Notes: a model not told the origin generated them from the sequence alone. A stretch of DNA of 64,000 nucleotides from an uncultured Clostridia bacterium (GCA_934757825.1 CAKVLP010000001.1:434001-498000); one strand, 5' to 3'. Numbered from the stretch's first letter, positions 1 to 8,451 are shown. Numbers and translations are program-made.

Positions 1-22
1 GTTTGTTTATATTGTTATGTAA

Positions 23-949
23 TTATCTTTTTCTAGATAGTCTTGCTACAAGTTTTTGCGCAAGTGTAAGTTTTCGTTGTGGTTCGGGTGGGGTCTTACG
101 ACTAATTTCGTTTATCTTATTTAGCACGGTTAGAGGCACATCTTTGTTTTGCTCAAATATAAGTGGAAGTTGGTCTTCGCCTATTGGATGAGGAAGTGCA
201 CTATTGCCCACTTCTATTGTAAACGCTGGCACGCCTAAGTTTAGCGAAACCCAGTCGGAATAACCGCCTGTGCTGTTTTCGGTTTTAATTATTTGATAGC
301 CCGTTACGTCCCTTATTGCTTCGGCAATGTTTAGGTCGCGCGCGATTTGCTCGTTTGATAGTAATTCAAATCCATAGTAAATTACTTCGCCCTTGGTGTG
401 ATAGGAGATTGTGGCATTTGGTTGGTTTTTAAGTGTAAAGTTTATTAAGTTGTTTACTTCGCGTTCGCTGTTTGGATAATATCCAACAAAGTTGCCCGGT
501 GCTGGGCAAAACACGTTTTGACTTCCGCCTCCCCATAATGCGTCAAAATTGACGTTTAAGTCCACCGCATTGGCGTCAGCCTTCCATTGACTAAAATCGC
601 TGTTCCCGCCGTTTACGTTTGTCAAAAACTCCGCTAGTTTTTCACATCGGATACCTTCTGTACCACTGAGAACCAAACGCACTCCGTCGGGGTTAACCAT
701 AGGAATAAAGTATATTCCTCCGTCAATGGGTTTGTTGTATAAATACTTCACCAATTCCACAATAAGCGGTGCTGTTATGTACTCTCTGGCGTGAATTGCA
801 CCCTCTATCAACAACTGATTTCCCGTGTAATTACCTATGTGTATTCCGTAAACTGGTTGACCCAGCAAACTATATCCTACCGTAAAAAAGTCTACCCCAG
901 GTAGCCCCGCCAAACTATATATTTGGTCGTAAATTTCATTAAAAGTCAT
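23..949 (-). CDS. M14 family zinc carboxypeptidase-like protein
   Basis: 308 residues, the size of a single M14 domain. Visible family landmarks are the zinc motif HAREY (His53, Glu56), NPDG at 86-89, a DLNxNF block near 130-135, a third zinc-ligand candidate His184 in SYHTKG, and the general-base Glu246 in FTIEVG. M14 enzymes of this bacterial type trim peptides, often cell-wall peptides such as gamma-D-glutamyl-diamino acid bonds; the substrate is inferred. No signal peptide is seen, so a cytoplasmic role is likely. The usual DLNRNF arginine is Val here (DLNVNF), which may alter substrate binding. The ATG at 949 follows a purine-rich GAGGG site. The gene lies downstream of the tex unit but behind a terminator, so it is probably expressed separately. 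Confidence 0.85.
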   Translation of the reverse strand: MTFNEIYDQIYSLAGLPGVDFFTVGYSLLGQPVYGIHIGNYTGNQLLIEGAIHAREYITAPLIVELVKYLYNKPIDGGIYFIPMVNPDGVRLVLSGTEGIRCEKLAEFLTNVNGGNSDFSQWKADANAVDLNVNFDALWGGGSQNVFCPAPGNFVGYYPNSEREVNNLINFTLKNQPNATISYHTKGEVIYYGFELLSNEQIARDLNIAEAIRDVTGYQIIKTENSTGGYSDWVSLNLGVPAFTIEVGNSALPHPIGEDQLPLIFEQNKDVPLTVLNKINEISRKTPPEPQRKLTLAQKLVARLSRKR

Positions 950-1140
950 ATTTTTTCCCTCTTCCTATGTAATGTGTATATGACAACGCCCGCCATAATG
1001 TGAAAAAATTAAAAGCAGAAAGATTTAAAAACTTCTTGTAGAAATATCCTCGTCTGCTTGTAAGGATTATTTAAAATAAGTTTTTTTAAAAAAGTCTCTT
1101 TAAGATATAATTAACGGCATTTTAAAGAGCGATAAAAAAT

Positions 1141-1172
1141 AAAAACACCTAAAAACAATTAGGTGTTTTATT
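1141..1172 (-). terminator. Intrinsic terminator of the tex unit
   Basis: A hairpin with arms AAAACACCTA and TAGGTGTTTT is followed on the minus strand by a U-rich tail. It closes the tex and membrane-protein transcription unit before the M14 gene. Confidence 0.8.
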
Positions 1173-1211
1173 TAGTTATTTGTTGGAGTTGTAAATGTTT
1201 CTTTAAAGACC

Positions 1212-1607
1212 TTATTCGTCGTGATATTTGTATTTTTCGCCGATAAGGAAATTTAGATAGACTTCAAGTAGCAAATATACAAGCACTGTAGGATAAAGCA
1301 CAACTTCGTACATGTCCCAAAATTTGTAGCCCCAAATAGCGTAATAGATTAGGCTAGCCATAAGATAAGCCACGATAAAACTAAATAGGATAATTGCAAC
1401 AAAATTTAGGAAATTTACCCATTTATTGTTTTTCTTCTTTTTAAACCTTCTAAAAAGTTTTGGGAGAACCAACATAAGTACGCACGCAAGCATTGCGACG
1501 ATTAGCCAGCACGAGAGCGTGTGAAAACCAATAAGCTCTGCGGTTATGCCCAGTGCAAAGCCTATTGTGGACGCAAATATCAATAATCCTTCAACATTTG
1601 AAATCAT
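1212..1607 (-). CDS. Small four-helix membrane protein of unknown function
   Basis: 131 residues. Four hydrophobic segments are visible at about 8-30, 31-52, 66-92 and 102-123, with a strongly basic loop at 53-62 (RRFKKKKNNK) that should face the cytoplasm. No catalytic motif is recognised. The start lies 34 bases after the tex stop codon on the same strand, so it is probably co-transcribed with tex. I do not recognise the family. Confidence 0.7.
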   Translation of the reverse strand: MISNVEGLLIFASTIGFALGITAELIGFHTLSCWLIVAMLACVLMLVLPKLFRRFKKKKNNKWVNFLNFVAIILFSFIVAYLMASLIYYAIWGYKFWDMYEVVLYPTVLVYLLLEVYLNFLIGEKYKYHDE

Positions 1608-1641
1608 ATCTAAACGCCTTGGTTCTCCTTAAAATAAGATT

Positions 1642-3807
1642 TTAGTTTTGTTTGTCTTCGGCAGGGCAGTCTTTAATGGTAAGCGATATGCGTTTTTTCT
1701 CAACATCAACATCTAGCACCTTAACGCGCACGTTGTCGCCAACTTTTAGCACTTCGCTAGGGTGTTTGATGTAATCCTTGCTAATTTGCGATATGTGCAC
1801 AAGCCCGTCTTGATGAACGGAAATATCCACAAACACGCCAAAGTCGCACACGTTTCGCACAACGCCGTTTAGCACCATACCTGGTTTTAGATTTTCGATG
1901 CCAAGTAGTTCGCTTTTTAGTTGTGGCTTAGGAAGTTCGTCACGCACATCTCTGCCTGGTTTTAGAAGTTCTTTAATAATGTCTTCTAATGTAGGTACAC
2001 CAATATTGATGGTTTGTGCAACCTTTTCAATGCCTTCTTTTTCCACCATTTTAGGTAAAAGTGTAAGTTTTTCTTCTTTTATGTCGTTTTTGGTTAATCC
2101 GAAATATTTTAGCAGTCTGTTTACTGCGTCATAACTCTCTGGGTGAACGCCAGTGTTGTCTAGAATATTGTCGCCATCTAAGATACGCAAGAAACCCGCA
2201 CATTGTTCGTATGCTTTCGCACCTAGTTTTGGCACCTTTTTAAGTTGCTCACGGTTTGTGATTTTGCCGTTTTCTTGGCGGTATTTTTCTATACTTTTTG
2301 CAACACCGCTGTTAAGGCCAGCCACGTAGGTAAGTAGGCTAGGACTTGCAGTGTTTACGTCAACTCCAACCGAGTTTACGCAATCTTCCACAACGCCTTC
2401 TAGTACTTCGGTCAAGCGCGCTTGTGGCATATCGTGTTGATATTGCCCAACACCGATTGACTTAACGTCAATTTTGATAAGTTCGGCAAGTGGGTCTTGC
2501 AAACGTCTTGCAATGCTCACCGCACTACGCAAAGCCACATCGAAATCTGGGAACTCGCTCGCGCCAAGTTTGCTTGCACTGTACACACTAGCACCCGCCT
2601 CGTTTACAACCGCGTATTCCACTTTGCGGTTTAGTTTTGGGATAAGGTTTGCAACAAATATTTCGCTTTCTTTGGTTGCGGTTCCGTTTCCGATGGAAAT
2701 TACGTCAACCTTGTCTTTGTCGATAAAGTATTTTAGTTTTACTTCCGCTTCTTCCACTTTGTTTTGTGGTGGAGTAGGGTAAACTACGGTCGTGTCAAGC
2801 ACGTTTCCGTTTTGGTCGATTACGGCAATCTTACAACCCGTACGATATGCTGGGTCTAGGCCAAGGATAACCTTGTTTTTAAGAGGTGGTTGCATAAGTA
2901 GTGGTTTTAGGTTTATCTCAAACATCTTAATTGCCTGCTCGTTTGCTTTGTCGGTAAGTTCTGTCCTAACTTCTCTCTCAATACTTGGCTCGATAAGGCG
3001 ATCGTAACTGTCGGCACATACCTCGGTAAGTAGCTCAAGATATGGGCTGTTTTTCTTTATAAACATTCTGTGAATTTCTTTGTCTACAAGTTCTCTGTTT
3101 ACGTCAAGCGTAACTTTCAAGCAATCCTCGTTTTCGCCACGATTGATGGCGAGCGTGCGGTGACTAGGAAGTTTTGCAATAGGAGACTTGTAATCCTTGT
3201 ACATTTCGTAAGTGAAATTACCCTCTTTATCAAGAAGTTTTGTTTGGATTTCGCCCTTGTTAAACAATAGTTCTCTTAATGTTTTTCTAAGTTCGGCGTT
3301 GTCGGAAATAATCTCGGCAATAATGTCCTTTGCTCCTTGAATAGCTTCGGCTACACTACCTACTTCCTTCTCGGCGTCAACATATTTTACTGCTTCTTCC
3401 TCAATGCTTCCGCCTTTTTGCGATAGGATAAACTCGGCAAGTGGTTTTAATCCTTTTGCGATTGCGACGCTTGCACGCGTTTTGCGTTTTGGTTTGAACG
3501 GACGATAAATGTCCTCAACTTCTGTAATTGTGTTGGCTTTGTTTAGCGCCTCAACAATCTCGTCGGTAAGATTTCCTTGCTCGTCGATAAGTTTGGTTAC
3601 ATCCTCTTTTCTCTTAACTAAGTTTCTCAAATATTTTAGCCTGTCATCGAAAAGCCTTAGGGTCTGGTCGTCACAACTTCCCGTAAGTTCCTTTCTGTAA
3701 CGTGCTATAAAAGGAATTGTGCACCCTTCGTCAAGTAGTGCAATGATGTTTTCGGTATGGTTTCGGCTTATGCCAAGTTCCATACTAAGTTGTTCTTTAA
3801 TATCCAT
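1642..3807 (-). CDS. tex: Tex-family RNA-binding transcription accessory protein
   Basis: 721 residues, full length for Tex. In order: an N-terminal helical Tex domain, a YqgF/RNase H-like core starting at GLDPAYRTGCKIAVID (about 317), helix-hairpin-helix segments including QYQHDMPQ and TYVAGLNSGVAKSI, and a C-terminal S1 RNA-binding domain (about 640-715) with GVFVDISVHQDGLVHISQ. Tex binds nucleic acid and affects transcription and RNA turnover; its exact role is uncertain even in model species. The ATG at 3807 has a GAGG site, and the gene is preceded by a SigA-type promoter. A small membrane-protein gene follows in the same unit. Confidence 0.95.
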   Translation of the reverse strand: MDIKEQLSMELGISRNHTENIIALLDEGCTIPFIARYRKELTGSCDDQTLRLFDDRLKYLRNLVKRKEDVTKLIDEQGNLTDEIVEALNKANTITEVEDIYRPFKPKRKTRASVAIAKGLKPLAEFILSQKGGSIEEEAVKYVDAEKEVGSVAEAIQGAKDIIAEIISDNAELRKTLRELLFNKGEIQTKLLDKEGNFTYEMYKDYKSPIAKLPSHRTLAINRGENEDCLKVTLDVNRELVDKEIHRMFIKKNSPYLELLTEVCADSYDRLIEPSIEREVRTELTDKANEQAIKMFEINLKPLLMQPPLKNKVILGLDPAYRTGCKIAVIDQNGNVLDTTVVYPTPPQNKVEEAEVKLKYFIDKDKVDVISIGNGTATKESEIFVANLIPKLNRKVEYAVVNEAGASVYSASKLGASEFPDFDVALRSAVSIARRLQDPLAELIKIDVKSIGVGQYQHDMPQARLTEVLEGVVEDCVNSVGVDVNTASPSLLTYVAGLNSGVAKSIEKYRQENGKITNREQLKKVPKLGAKAYEQCAGFLRILDGDNILDNTGVHPESYDAVNRLLKYFGLTKNDIKEEKLTLLPKMVEKEGIEKVAQTINIGVPTLEDIIKELLKPGRDVRDELPKPQLKSELLGIENLKPGMVLNGVVRNVCDFGVFVDISVHQDGLVHISQISKDYIKHPSEVLKVGDNVRVKVLDVDVEKKRISLTIKDCPAEDKQN

Positions 3808-3837
3808 ATGTACCTCATTTTCATATTGTGCGTTTTT

Positions 3838-3865
3838 ATTATATCACAATCACCACTTTTAACAA
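3838..3865 (-). promoter_or_regulatory. SigA-type promoter for tex
   Basis: On the minus strand, TTGTTA is separated by 16 bases from a perfect TATAAT, about 30 bases upstream of the tex start codon. Confidence 0.65.
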
Positions 3866-3961
3866 AATTATAACCGCCGAAAATTAAAATACTTTTTGGT
3901 GTATTAAGTATAGTTTCTTTCAAAAAAATACAAACTAAAACAAAAAAGAGTGTGGGGTTTT

Positions 3962-4759
3962 ATGGGCAAATTAAAACAGGCGGGCGTAATTTTAATGGTT
4001 GTAATAGTTTTTGTGAGCGCGGGAGTGGTGGCGATAGTGCTTGGAACAAGAAGTTCGCACGTGCATTATGTGTGCTTGGAAGTAAACCCTCGCATCGAAT
4101 TTTTAACCGATAGTAAGCACAACGTTAGTTCGTTTATTCCGCTTAATGAAGAGGCGAAAGAACTTGTGATTCAAGAAGAATTTGTAGGTGTGAAAATAGA
4201 TAAGGCGGTGGAAAAATTTCTCGACCTTTGTATGAGAGCGGGATACTTGAAAATTCACGGCGAGGACAATGCAGTGAAACTTTCGGTTTTGTCGGGTCTA
4301 AACCAGGGACTGGAAGTAGAACTTACTAGAAAAATAAATGGCTTCTTTGTAAAAAACGAAATTTTGGGTGTTGTCGTAGATAGTAGTCAGGATTTACAAA
4401 ACTTTAAGGACGCCAAAAAACTTGGCGTGTCTGCGGAACGATACGACCTTATGAAAGCGGTTGCTGAAAACGATCTGACAAAGTCTGTAAAAGAACTAAA
4501 AAACAAGTCAAGCCTAAAACTTATTAAAATGATAGAACAACAACACAAAGACTACGAGTTTTCCTATACTGAGGAAGAACTTAATAATAAAGTAAAACTG
4601 ATTGATTTTAATAGGACTAATGTGGAAGAACACCTTGCAAATATCACAACTAAAACCACCCGCGAGTTTAAAGAAAAACTACAAAAACACACTAAGAAAA
4701 ATGGGAAAAAATACAAACTTAATTACGACTACACATATAATTCTTGGGTGGCAGGTTAA
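3962..4759 (+). CDS. RsgI-like membrane-anchored protein (anti-sigma-I type)
   Basis: 265 residues from the ATG at 3962; a GTG at 3950 would add four residues and neither start has a strong ribosome site. There is one membrane helix (about residues 7-30) followed by an extracytoplasmic segment with the pattern LEVNPRIEFLTD...PLNEEAKELV. That pattern is typical of the juxtamembrane domain of RsgI anti-sigma factors. The C-terminal third is lysine-rich and likely coiled. The usual N-terminal cytoplasmic sigma-binding domain and a neighbouring sigI are both missing. It is therefore better called an RsgI-like orphan than a proven anti-sigma factor. Confidence 0.6.
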   Translation: MGKLKQAGVILMVVIVFVSAGVVAIVLGTRSSHVHYVCLEVNPRIEFLTDSKHNVSSFIPLNEEAKELVIQEEFVGVKIDKAVEKFLDLCMRAGYLKIHGEDNAVKLSVLSGLNQGLEVELTRKINGFFVKNEILGVVVDSSQDLQNFKDAKKLGVSAERYDLMKAVAENDLTKSVKELKNKSSLKLIKMIEQQHKDYEFSYTEEELNNKVKLIDFNRTNVEEHLANITTKTTREFKEKLQKHTKKNGKKYKLNYDYTYNSWVAG

Positions 4760-4813
4760 AAACCTGGTTTAACGTATTGGTCAACATAAATATACTTTGT
4801 GGATAATTTAAAT

Positions 4814-4861
4814 ATACTTTATGGCAAAAACATATGACTTTTTGACATAAAGTATTTTTTA
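4814..4861 (+). terminator. Terminator after the RsgI-like gene
   Basis: Perfect 10-base arms ATACTTTATG (4814-4823) and CATAAAGTAT (4846-4855) are followed by a T run. The loop is long (22 bases). Confidence 0.65.
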
Positions 4862-4965
4862 TTATTTGTTTAAATATTGACTAATTGAATAAAAGTGGCA
4901 TTGCTTGTATTTGAAATAAGGTGGTTTAATTAGTGTTTGCTAAAATGTCCGAATTTTAAAAAATA

Positions 4966-4995
4966 TTGACAAATATATGTTTTAGGGTGTAATAT
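4966..4995 (+). promoter_or_regulatory. SigA promoter for the hisS leader
   Basis: TTGACA (4966-4971), an 18-base spacer, then TAATAT (4990-4995). The predicted start of transcription is near 5002, just before the leader peptide gene. Confidence 0.75.
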
Positions 4996-5001
4996 TATCC
5001 T

Positions 5002-5165
5002 AGATTAGGAGAGATTATAATGTATTTTATTTTAACTTTGCATCATCATAGCAAATAATACTTGCCGATTGAAAGTATGGTAAGTAACTTTTACTATGCC
5101 GTTTGATTAAAGTTAAGATAAGTAAAATAAAACATCAGCGCGCATAGTGGCTGGTGTTTTTTTGT
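5002..5165 (+). promoter_or_regulatory. Candidate histidine-responsive transcription attenuator of hisS
   Basis: The leader runs from the predicted start to a strong intrinsic terminator: stem ACATCAGC (5132-5139) with GCTGGTGT (5150-5157), then a T run. Upstream it encodes a 12-codon peptide with three consecutive His codons. Pairings I can see are 5023-5039 with 5109-5129, CATAG 5047-5051 with CTATG 5094-5098, and TACTTGCC 5059-5066 with GGTAAGTA 5079-5086. An alternative pairs ACTATGC 5093-5099 with GCATAGT 5142-5148 in the terminator loop. A ribosome stalled on the His codons would cover CATAG and free the second strand. The structure switch is inferred. Confidence 0.7.
5020..5058 (+). 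CDS. hisS leader peptide (three consecutive His codons)
   Basis: A 12-codon open frame, MYFILTLHHHSK, with an AGGAGAG ribosome site at 5007-5013 and a six-base spacing. Three CAT codons in a row occupy 5041-5049. The peptide itself probably has no function; its translation would sense charged tRNA-His. It lies between a consensus promoter and a terminator directly upstream of histidyl-tRNA synthetase, the arrangement expected of a translation-coupled attenuator. Confidence 0.75.
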   Translation: MYFILTLHHHSK

Positions 5166-5195
5166 TGTTAACGCGCTAAAAGGCGCAATTACAAT

Positions 5196-5223
5196 TTGAA
5201 AATACAAAAAAATATGATATAAC
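5196..5223 (+). promoter_or_regulatory. Possible second hisS promoter downstream of the attenuator
   Basis: TTGAAA (5196-5201), 16 bases, then TATAAC (5218-5223), 22 bases before the hisS start. If active it would give attenuator-independent basal expression. The match is modest. Confidence 0.4.
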
Positions 5224-5245
5224 ATTATAGACTAGGAGATAAATT

Positions 5246-6574
5246 ATGAAATATGTAGAACCAAAAACTCTTTCGGGAACAATGGAGTTGTTGCCAAAGG
5301 AGCAGATATTATTTAACGAAATTAAGGACACTATTAAGAGTGTTTATGAGTCGTATGGGTTTTTGCCACTTGACACGCCAGTTATTGAGCGGGCGGACGT
5401 TTTGCTAGCAAAGGCTGGGGGCGAGACCGAAAAACAAATATATAGATTTAATAAGGGCGACACCGACATTTGTATGCGTTTTGACCTTACCGTTCCGCTT
5501 GCAAAATATGTGTCGGCTAATATCAACACATTGGAGTTTCCTTTCAAGCGCTATCAGATAGGCAAGGTGTATCGTGGCGAGCGCCCTCAGAGGGGCAGAT
5601 ATCGCGAGTTTTATCAATGCGATATTGACACAATTGGCAAGGACTCACTTTCTATCAAAAACGACGCCGAGTTCCCAGCAATTATTTACGACATTTTCAA
5701 GCGCCTTGATTTTGGTGATTTCACAATTATGCTTAACAACCGCAAAATCATAAACGGGCTTTTTGAAGCGGTTGGATTATCCGACCTTAAAGAAGACGTT
5801 ATGCGACTTGTGGACAAGTTTGACAAGGTGGGCGAGCAGACTGTAAGGCTAACACTTTTGGACGACTACAAATTAAATAAGTCCACAGTGGACAACTTGC
5901 TAAAATTCTTGACCTTTAAAGGCACAACCGACGAGACCATTGCAATGATGAAGAATTGCGGAATTGACAACGACACATTCCAAAGCGGAGTGAGCGAATT
6001 GGAAGAAGTTGTAAGATGCGTGCGTCTTCAAGGGGTTCCAGATAAGTACTTTAAAATAAAACTTACTATCGTAAGAGGCTTAGACTACTACACGGGCACA
6101 GTTTTGGAAACTGTCCTAAACGACTATCCAGAACTTGGCAGTGTTTGTGGTGGCGGGCGTTATGAAAACCTAGCAGGCTTCTATACCGACCAAAAACTCC
6201 CAGGAGTGGGCATTGCGATTGGACTTACAAGGCTTTTCTATCAACTTTGTGAGAAAAACCTTATAAAATCGGACAAAACAAGTGTGGCCGATGTGCTTGT
6301 GCTTCCAATGGACGAGAATGCAATCGAAAAAGGATACGAGATTGCAAGCAAACTTAGACTAAACGGAATTAAGTGTCAGTTGTATTTGGAAGATAAAAAG
6401 TTTAAAAACAAAATAAACTACGCAAGCAAACTTGAAATTCCTTACACCATAATCATTGGCGAGGACGAAGTTAAAAATAATTTTGTGACCCTAAAAGATA
6501 TGGTCAAATTTTCACAAGAACAAGTCGCCGACTCCGACCTTGTAAAATCAATAATCCAAAAACTAAATGCTTAA
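5246..6574 (+). CDS. hisS: Histidine--tRNA ligase
   Basis: 442 residues, normal length for bacterial HisRS, a dimeric class II synthetase that charges tRNA-His. Motif 2 is visible as YRGERPQRGRYREFYQCDID, the histidine-binding signature as RGLDYYTGTVLE and a motif-3-like GVGIAIGLTRL. The C-terminal 90 residues fit the HGTP anticodon-binding domain (VLVLPMDE onward). The ATG at 5246 follows TAGGAGATAAATT. It is monocistronic and sits behind the histidine leader-peptide attenuator rather than the T-box usual for Bacillota synthetases. Confidence 0.97.
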   Translation: MKYVEPKTLSGTMELLPKEQILFNEIKDTIKSVYESYGFLPLDTPVIERADVLLAKAGGETEKQIYRFNKGDTDICMRFDLTVPLAKYVSANINTLEFPFKRYQIGKVYRGERPQRGRYREFYQCDIDTIGKDSLSIKNDAEFPAIIYDIFKRLDFGDFTIMLNNRKIINGLFEAVGLSDLKEDVMRLVDKFDKVGEQTVRLTLLDDYKLNKSTVDNLLKFLTFKGTTDETIAMMKNCGIDNDTFQSGVSELEEVVRCVRLQGVPDKYFKIKLTIVRGLDYYTGTVLETVLNDYPELGSVCGGGRYENLAGFYTDQKLPGVGIAIGLTRLFYQLCEKNLIKSDKTSVADVLVLPMDENAIEKGYEIASKLRLNGIKCQLYLEDKKFKNKINYASKLEIPYTIIIGEDEVKNNFVTLKDMVKFSQEQVADSDLVKSIIQKLNA

Positions 6575-6577
6575 CAA

Positions 6578-6609
6578 AAAAAACTCTACGAATAAAGTAG
6601 AGTTTTTTT
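6578..6609 (+). terminator. hisS terminator
   Basis: Arms AAACTCTAC and GTAGAGTTT with loop GAATAAA, followed by seven T. An almost identical hairpin ends the ABC exporter operon at 13705. Confidence 0.85.
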
Positions 6610-6638
6610 ACAAATGTTAATGTGATAAACCAATTTGC

Positions 6639-6822
6639 ACTCGGCAAGTACTAACGATACACTTGTTTGATACAGGCTGTCACGCCCAGTGACCCGAGAA
6701 CTAACTCGGCAAGTATTAGCGATACACCTGTTTGACATAGTCTGTGCGACAGCACCCAAGAACTGACTTAGCAAGTGCTAACGATACACTCGTTTGACAC
6801 TGTCCGTGCGACCAGCACTTAG
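6639..6822 (+). repeat. Three imperfect tandem repeats of about 62-65 bases
   Basis: Units start at 6639, 6704 and 6766 with ACTCGGCAAG, ACTCGGCAAG and ACTTAGCAAG. Each contains a block close to ACGATACACTTGTTTGA. The junction between units one and two can fold as CCGAG-AACTAA-CTCGG. The array fills the gap between convergent hisS and the SDR gene. Short minus-strand frames inside it have no ribosome sites and look spurious. Confidence 0.75.
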
Positions 6823-7622
6823 TAGAGTTTTGGAAGGAGCCATAATACAAAACGTTTTGGCACAAGCCTGTTAAGAAAAGCATAAACCTTGTACTCAAAA
6901 CCAACCAAATTGCTAGGAGGCGGATTTTTCTTGTTGCTCACCTTGTAAATCACTTTCGCAACCTTTTCGGGCGTCATTCCTTTTTGTTCAAACTTTTCCA
7001 TACGCCCGACAGATGTGTTTTCCTTTTGATAAACATTGCCGGTGTCGTTTTGCTGTTTTTCACGAGCCTGCGTAAACCCAGTTTTCGTGTCGCCTGGAGT
7101 AACGGCACATACCCTTATGCCAAAGTCTTTCACTTCGACCCTAAGCGAATGCGTAAACATTTCAAGCGCAGCCTTGCTGGACGCATAAAACGCTTGATAT
7201 GGCATAGGGAAAATCGCACCAGCAGGGGAGGTGATGTTGATGATGCACCCGCCTTTTTGCTCACGCATTATTGGCAAAACCGCCTTTGTCATACGCACCG
7301 CACCCATAAAGTTTACGTCCATTTGCTTTTGGATACTCTCCAAACTGCAAAACTCAACTGACCCAGATATCCCGAAGCCTGCGATGTTTAGAAGCACATC
7401 AATACGCCCTTCTTTTTCGCGGACATAGTTAACACACCTTTCCACATCATCTTGATTTGTTATGTCGCCTTGAAGACAAACAATGTTTTCAAGGTTGTAT
7501 TCTTGAAGAGCCATTCCATACACTTTGTCGCCCATTTCGGCAAACTTGATTGCGGTCGCTTTTCCAATCCCGCTGGACGCGCCAGTGACCAAAACAACTC
7601 TTGTAACTTTTTCTTTACTCAT
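6819..7622 (-). CDS. Short-chain dehydrogenase/reductase (SDR)
   Basis: 267 residues, classical SDR length. The Rossmann cofactor motif TGASSGIG lies at 13-20, NIAG at 79-82, and the catalytic Ser132, Tyr146 and Lys150 fall in INITS and YASSK. It should be a cytosolic NAD(P)-dependent oxidoreductase acting on an alcohol or ketone, but the substrate cannot be read. The last 30 residues are hydrophobic and basic (FLNRLVPKRFVLWLLPKLY), suggesting membrane association and perhaps a lipid substrate. The gene stands alone, convergent with hisS. Confidence 0.9.
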   Translation of the reverse strand: MSKEKVTRVVLVTGASSGIGKATAIKFAEMGDKVYGMALQEYNLENIVCLQGDITNQDDVERCVNYVREKEGRIDVLLNIAGFGISGSVEFCSLESIQKQMDVNFMGAVRMTKAVLPIMREQKGGCIINITSPAGAIFPMPYQAFYASSKAALEMFTHSLRVEVKDFGIRVCAVTPGDTKTGFTQAREKQQNDTGNVYQKENTSVGRMEKFEQKGMTPEKVAKVIYKVSNKKNPPPSNLVGFEYKVYAFLNRLVPKRFVLWLLPKLY

Positions 7623-7715
7623 AGTTTCCTCGCTTTTTATATGGATATTATAATAGAAAAAGCAAAACTCGCAAAGTGAATTTTGATATACTTGACAAAA
7701 ACGCGGACAAAATTA

Positions 7716-7744
7716 TTGATTTTTAACGCATTTTAGAGTACAAT
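7716..7744 (+). promoter_or_regulatory. SigA-type promoter for mscL
   Basis: TTGATT (7716-7721), a 17-base spacer and TACAAT (7739-7744), about 28 bases before the start codon. Confidence 0.6.
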
Positions 7745-7772
7745 AATCTTTGCAAAAACAAAGGAGAAAAAT

Positions 7773-8402
7773 ATGAAAAAGAAATACGATTTTAAGAAAG
7801 AATTTTGCGGATTTTTTAGCGATTTTAAAAAGTTTATCTCCAAAGGCAACATTGTCGATATGGCTGTCGGCGTTATCGTTGGCGGTGCGTTTAGCACAAT
7901 TGTGACCGCGCTTACAAACAAAATTTTGATGCCACTTATCAACTTGCTTTTGTCGGCAGGCGGAGAAAACGGGCTTGAAAAAGCATACACAATCCTAAAA
8001 CCCGTGTACGACGCAAACAACGAACTTGATTTGACTAAGAGTATCTACATTGATTGGGGCGCATTTATAACCGCTATTATCAACTTCTTCATTATTGCGT
8101 TTGTGTTGTTCCTAATCATTAGGGCAATGATGAAAGCGTCACTTATGGTCGATGATGCAGTAAAACTTAGCAAAAAAGAGAGTAGAGAAGAGCGCAAAAT
8201 GATAAGAGCGCAGGCTAAGGCAGAGGGGCGCCCATACAAAGAAGTTTGGGCAGAACACGAAGAACGAAAAGAAGCCGAGATGGCAGAAAAAGCGCGTATC
8301 GCCGAAGCAAACAAACCTAAAATTGAAAGCCAAGAAGATATATTGAAAGACATTAGAACTTTGCTTATCGCACAAGCAGAGAAGACCCAAGATAAGGAAT
8401 AA
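7773..8402 (+). CDS. mscL: Large-conductance mechanosensitive channel MscL
   Basis: 209 residues. The N-terminus FISKGNIVDMAVGVIVGGAF and the following TM1 (about 27-56) are diagnostic of MscL. TM2 is at about 96-118 (WGAFITAIINFFIIAFVLFL). MscL is a homopentameric pore that opens under membrane tension during osmotic downshock. The C-terminal tail (120-209) is much longer than usual, charged and helical, and includes AEGRPYKEVWAEHEERKEAEMAEKA written in two parts of the tail; it may form an extended cytoplasmic bundle. It has an AAGGAGA ribosome site, its own promoter and its own terminator. Confidence 0.95.
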   Translation: MKKKYDFKKEFCGFFSDFKKFISKGNIVDMAVGVIVGGAFSTIVTALTNKILMPLINLLLSAGGENGLEKAYTILKPVYDANNELDLTKSIYIDWGAFITAIINFFIIAFVLFLIIRAMMKASLMVDDAVKLSKKESREERKMIRAQAKAEGRPYKEVWAEHEERKEAEMAEKARIAEANKPKIESQEDILKDIRTLLIAQAEKTQDKE

Positions 8403-8422
8403 TATTTAGGTTGCACGAAATA

Positions 8423-8451
8423 AAAAACACTTGAATTTCAAGTGTTTTTTT
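8423..8451 (+). terminator. mscL terminator
   Basis: AAAACACTTGAA pairs with TTCAAGTGTTTT and is followed by T residues. Confidence 0.85.

Noticed and set aside
2474..3270. Several plus-strand frames within tex and similar antisense frames in other genes
   Set aside because: They are antisense to a well-supported gene, lack ribosome sites and show no family features.
5002..5165. 6S RNA or generic small RNA upstream of hisS
   Set aside because: The RNA can fold as a long hairpin, but the His-codon frame with a ribosome site and the terminator position directly before hisS fit an attenuator better.
6639..6822. CRISPR-like array
   Set aside because: Only three diverged direct units without unique spacers, and no cas genes nearby.
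6586..6904. Two short minus-strand reading frames in the tandem repeats
   Set aside because: They have no ribosome sites, follow the repeat units and overlap the SDR gene or the hisS terminator.
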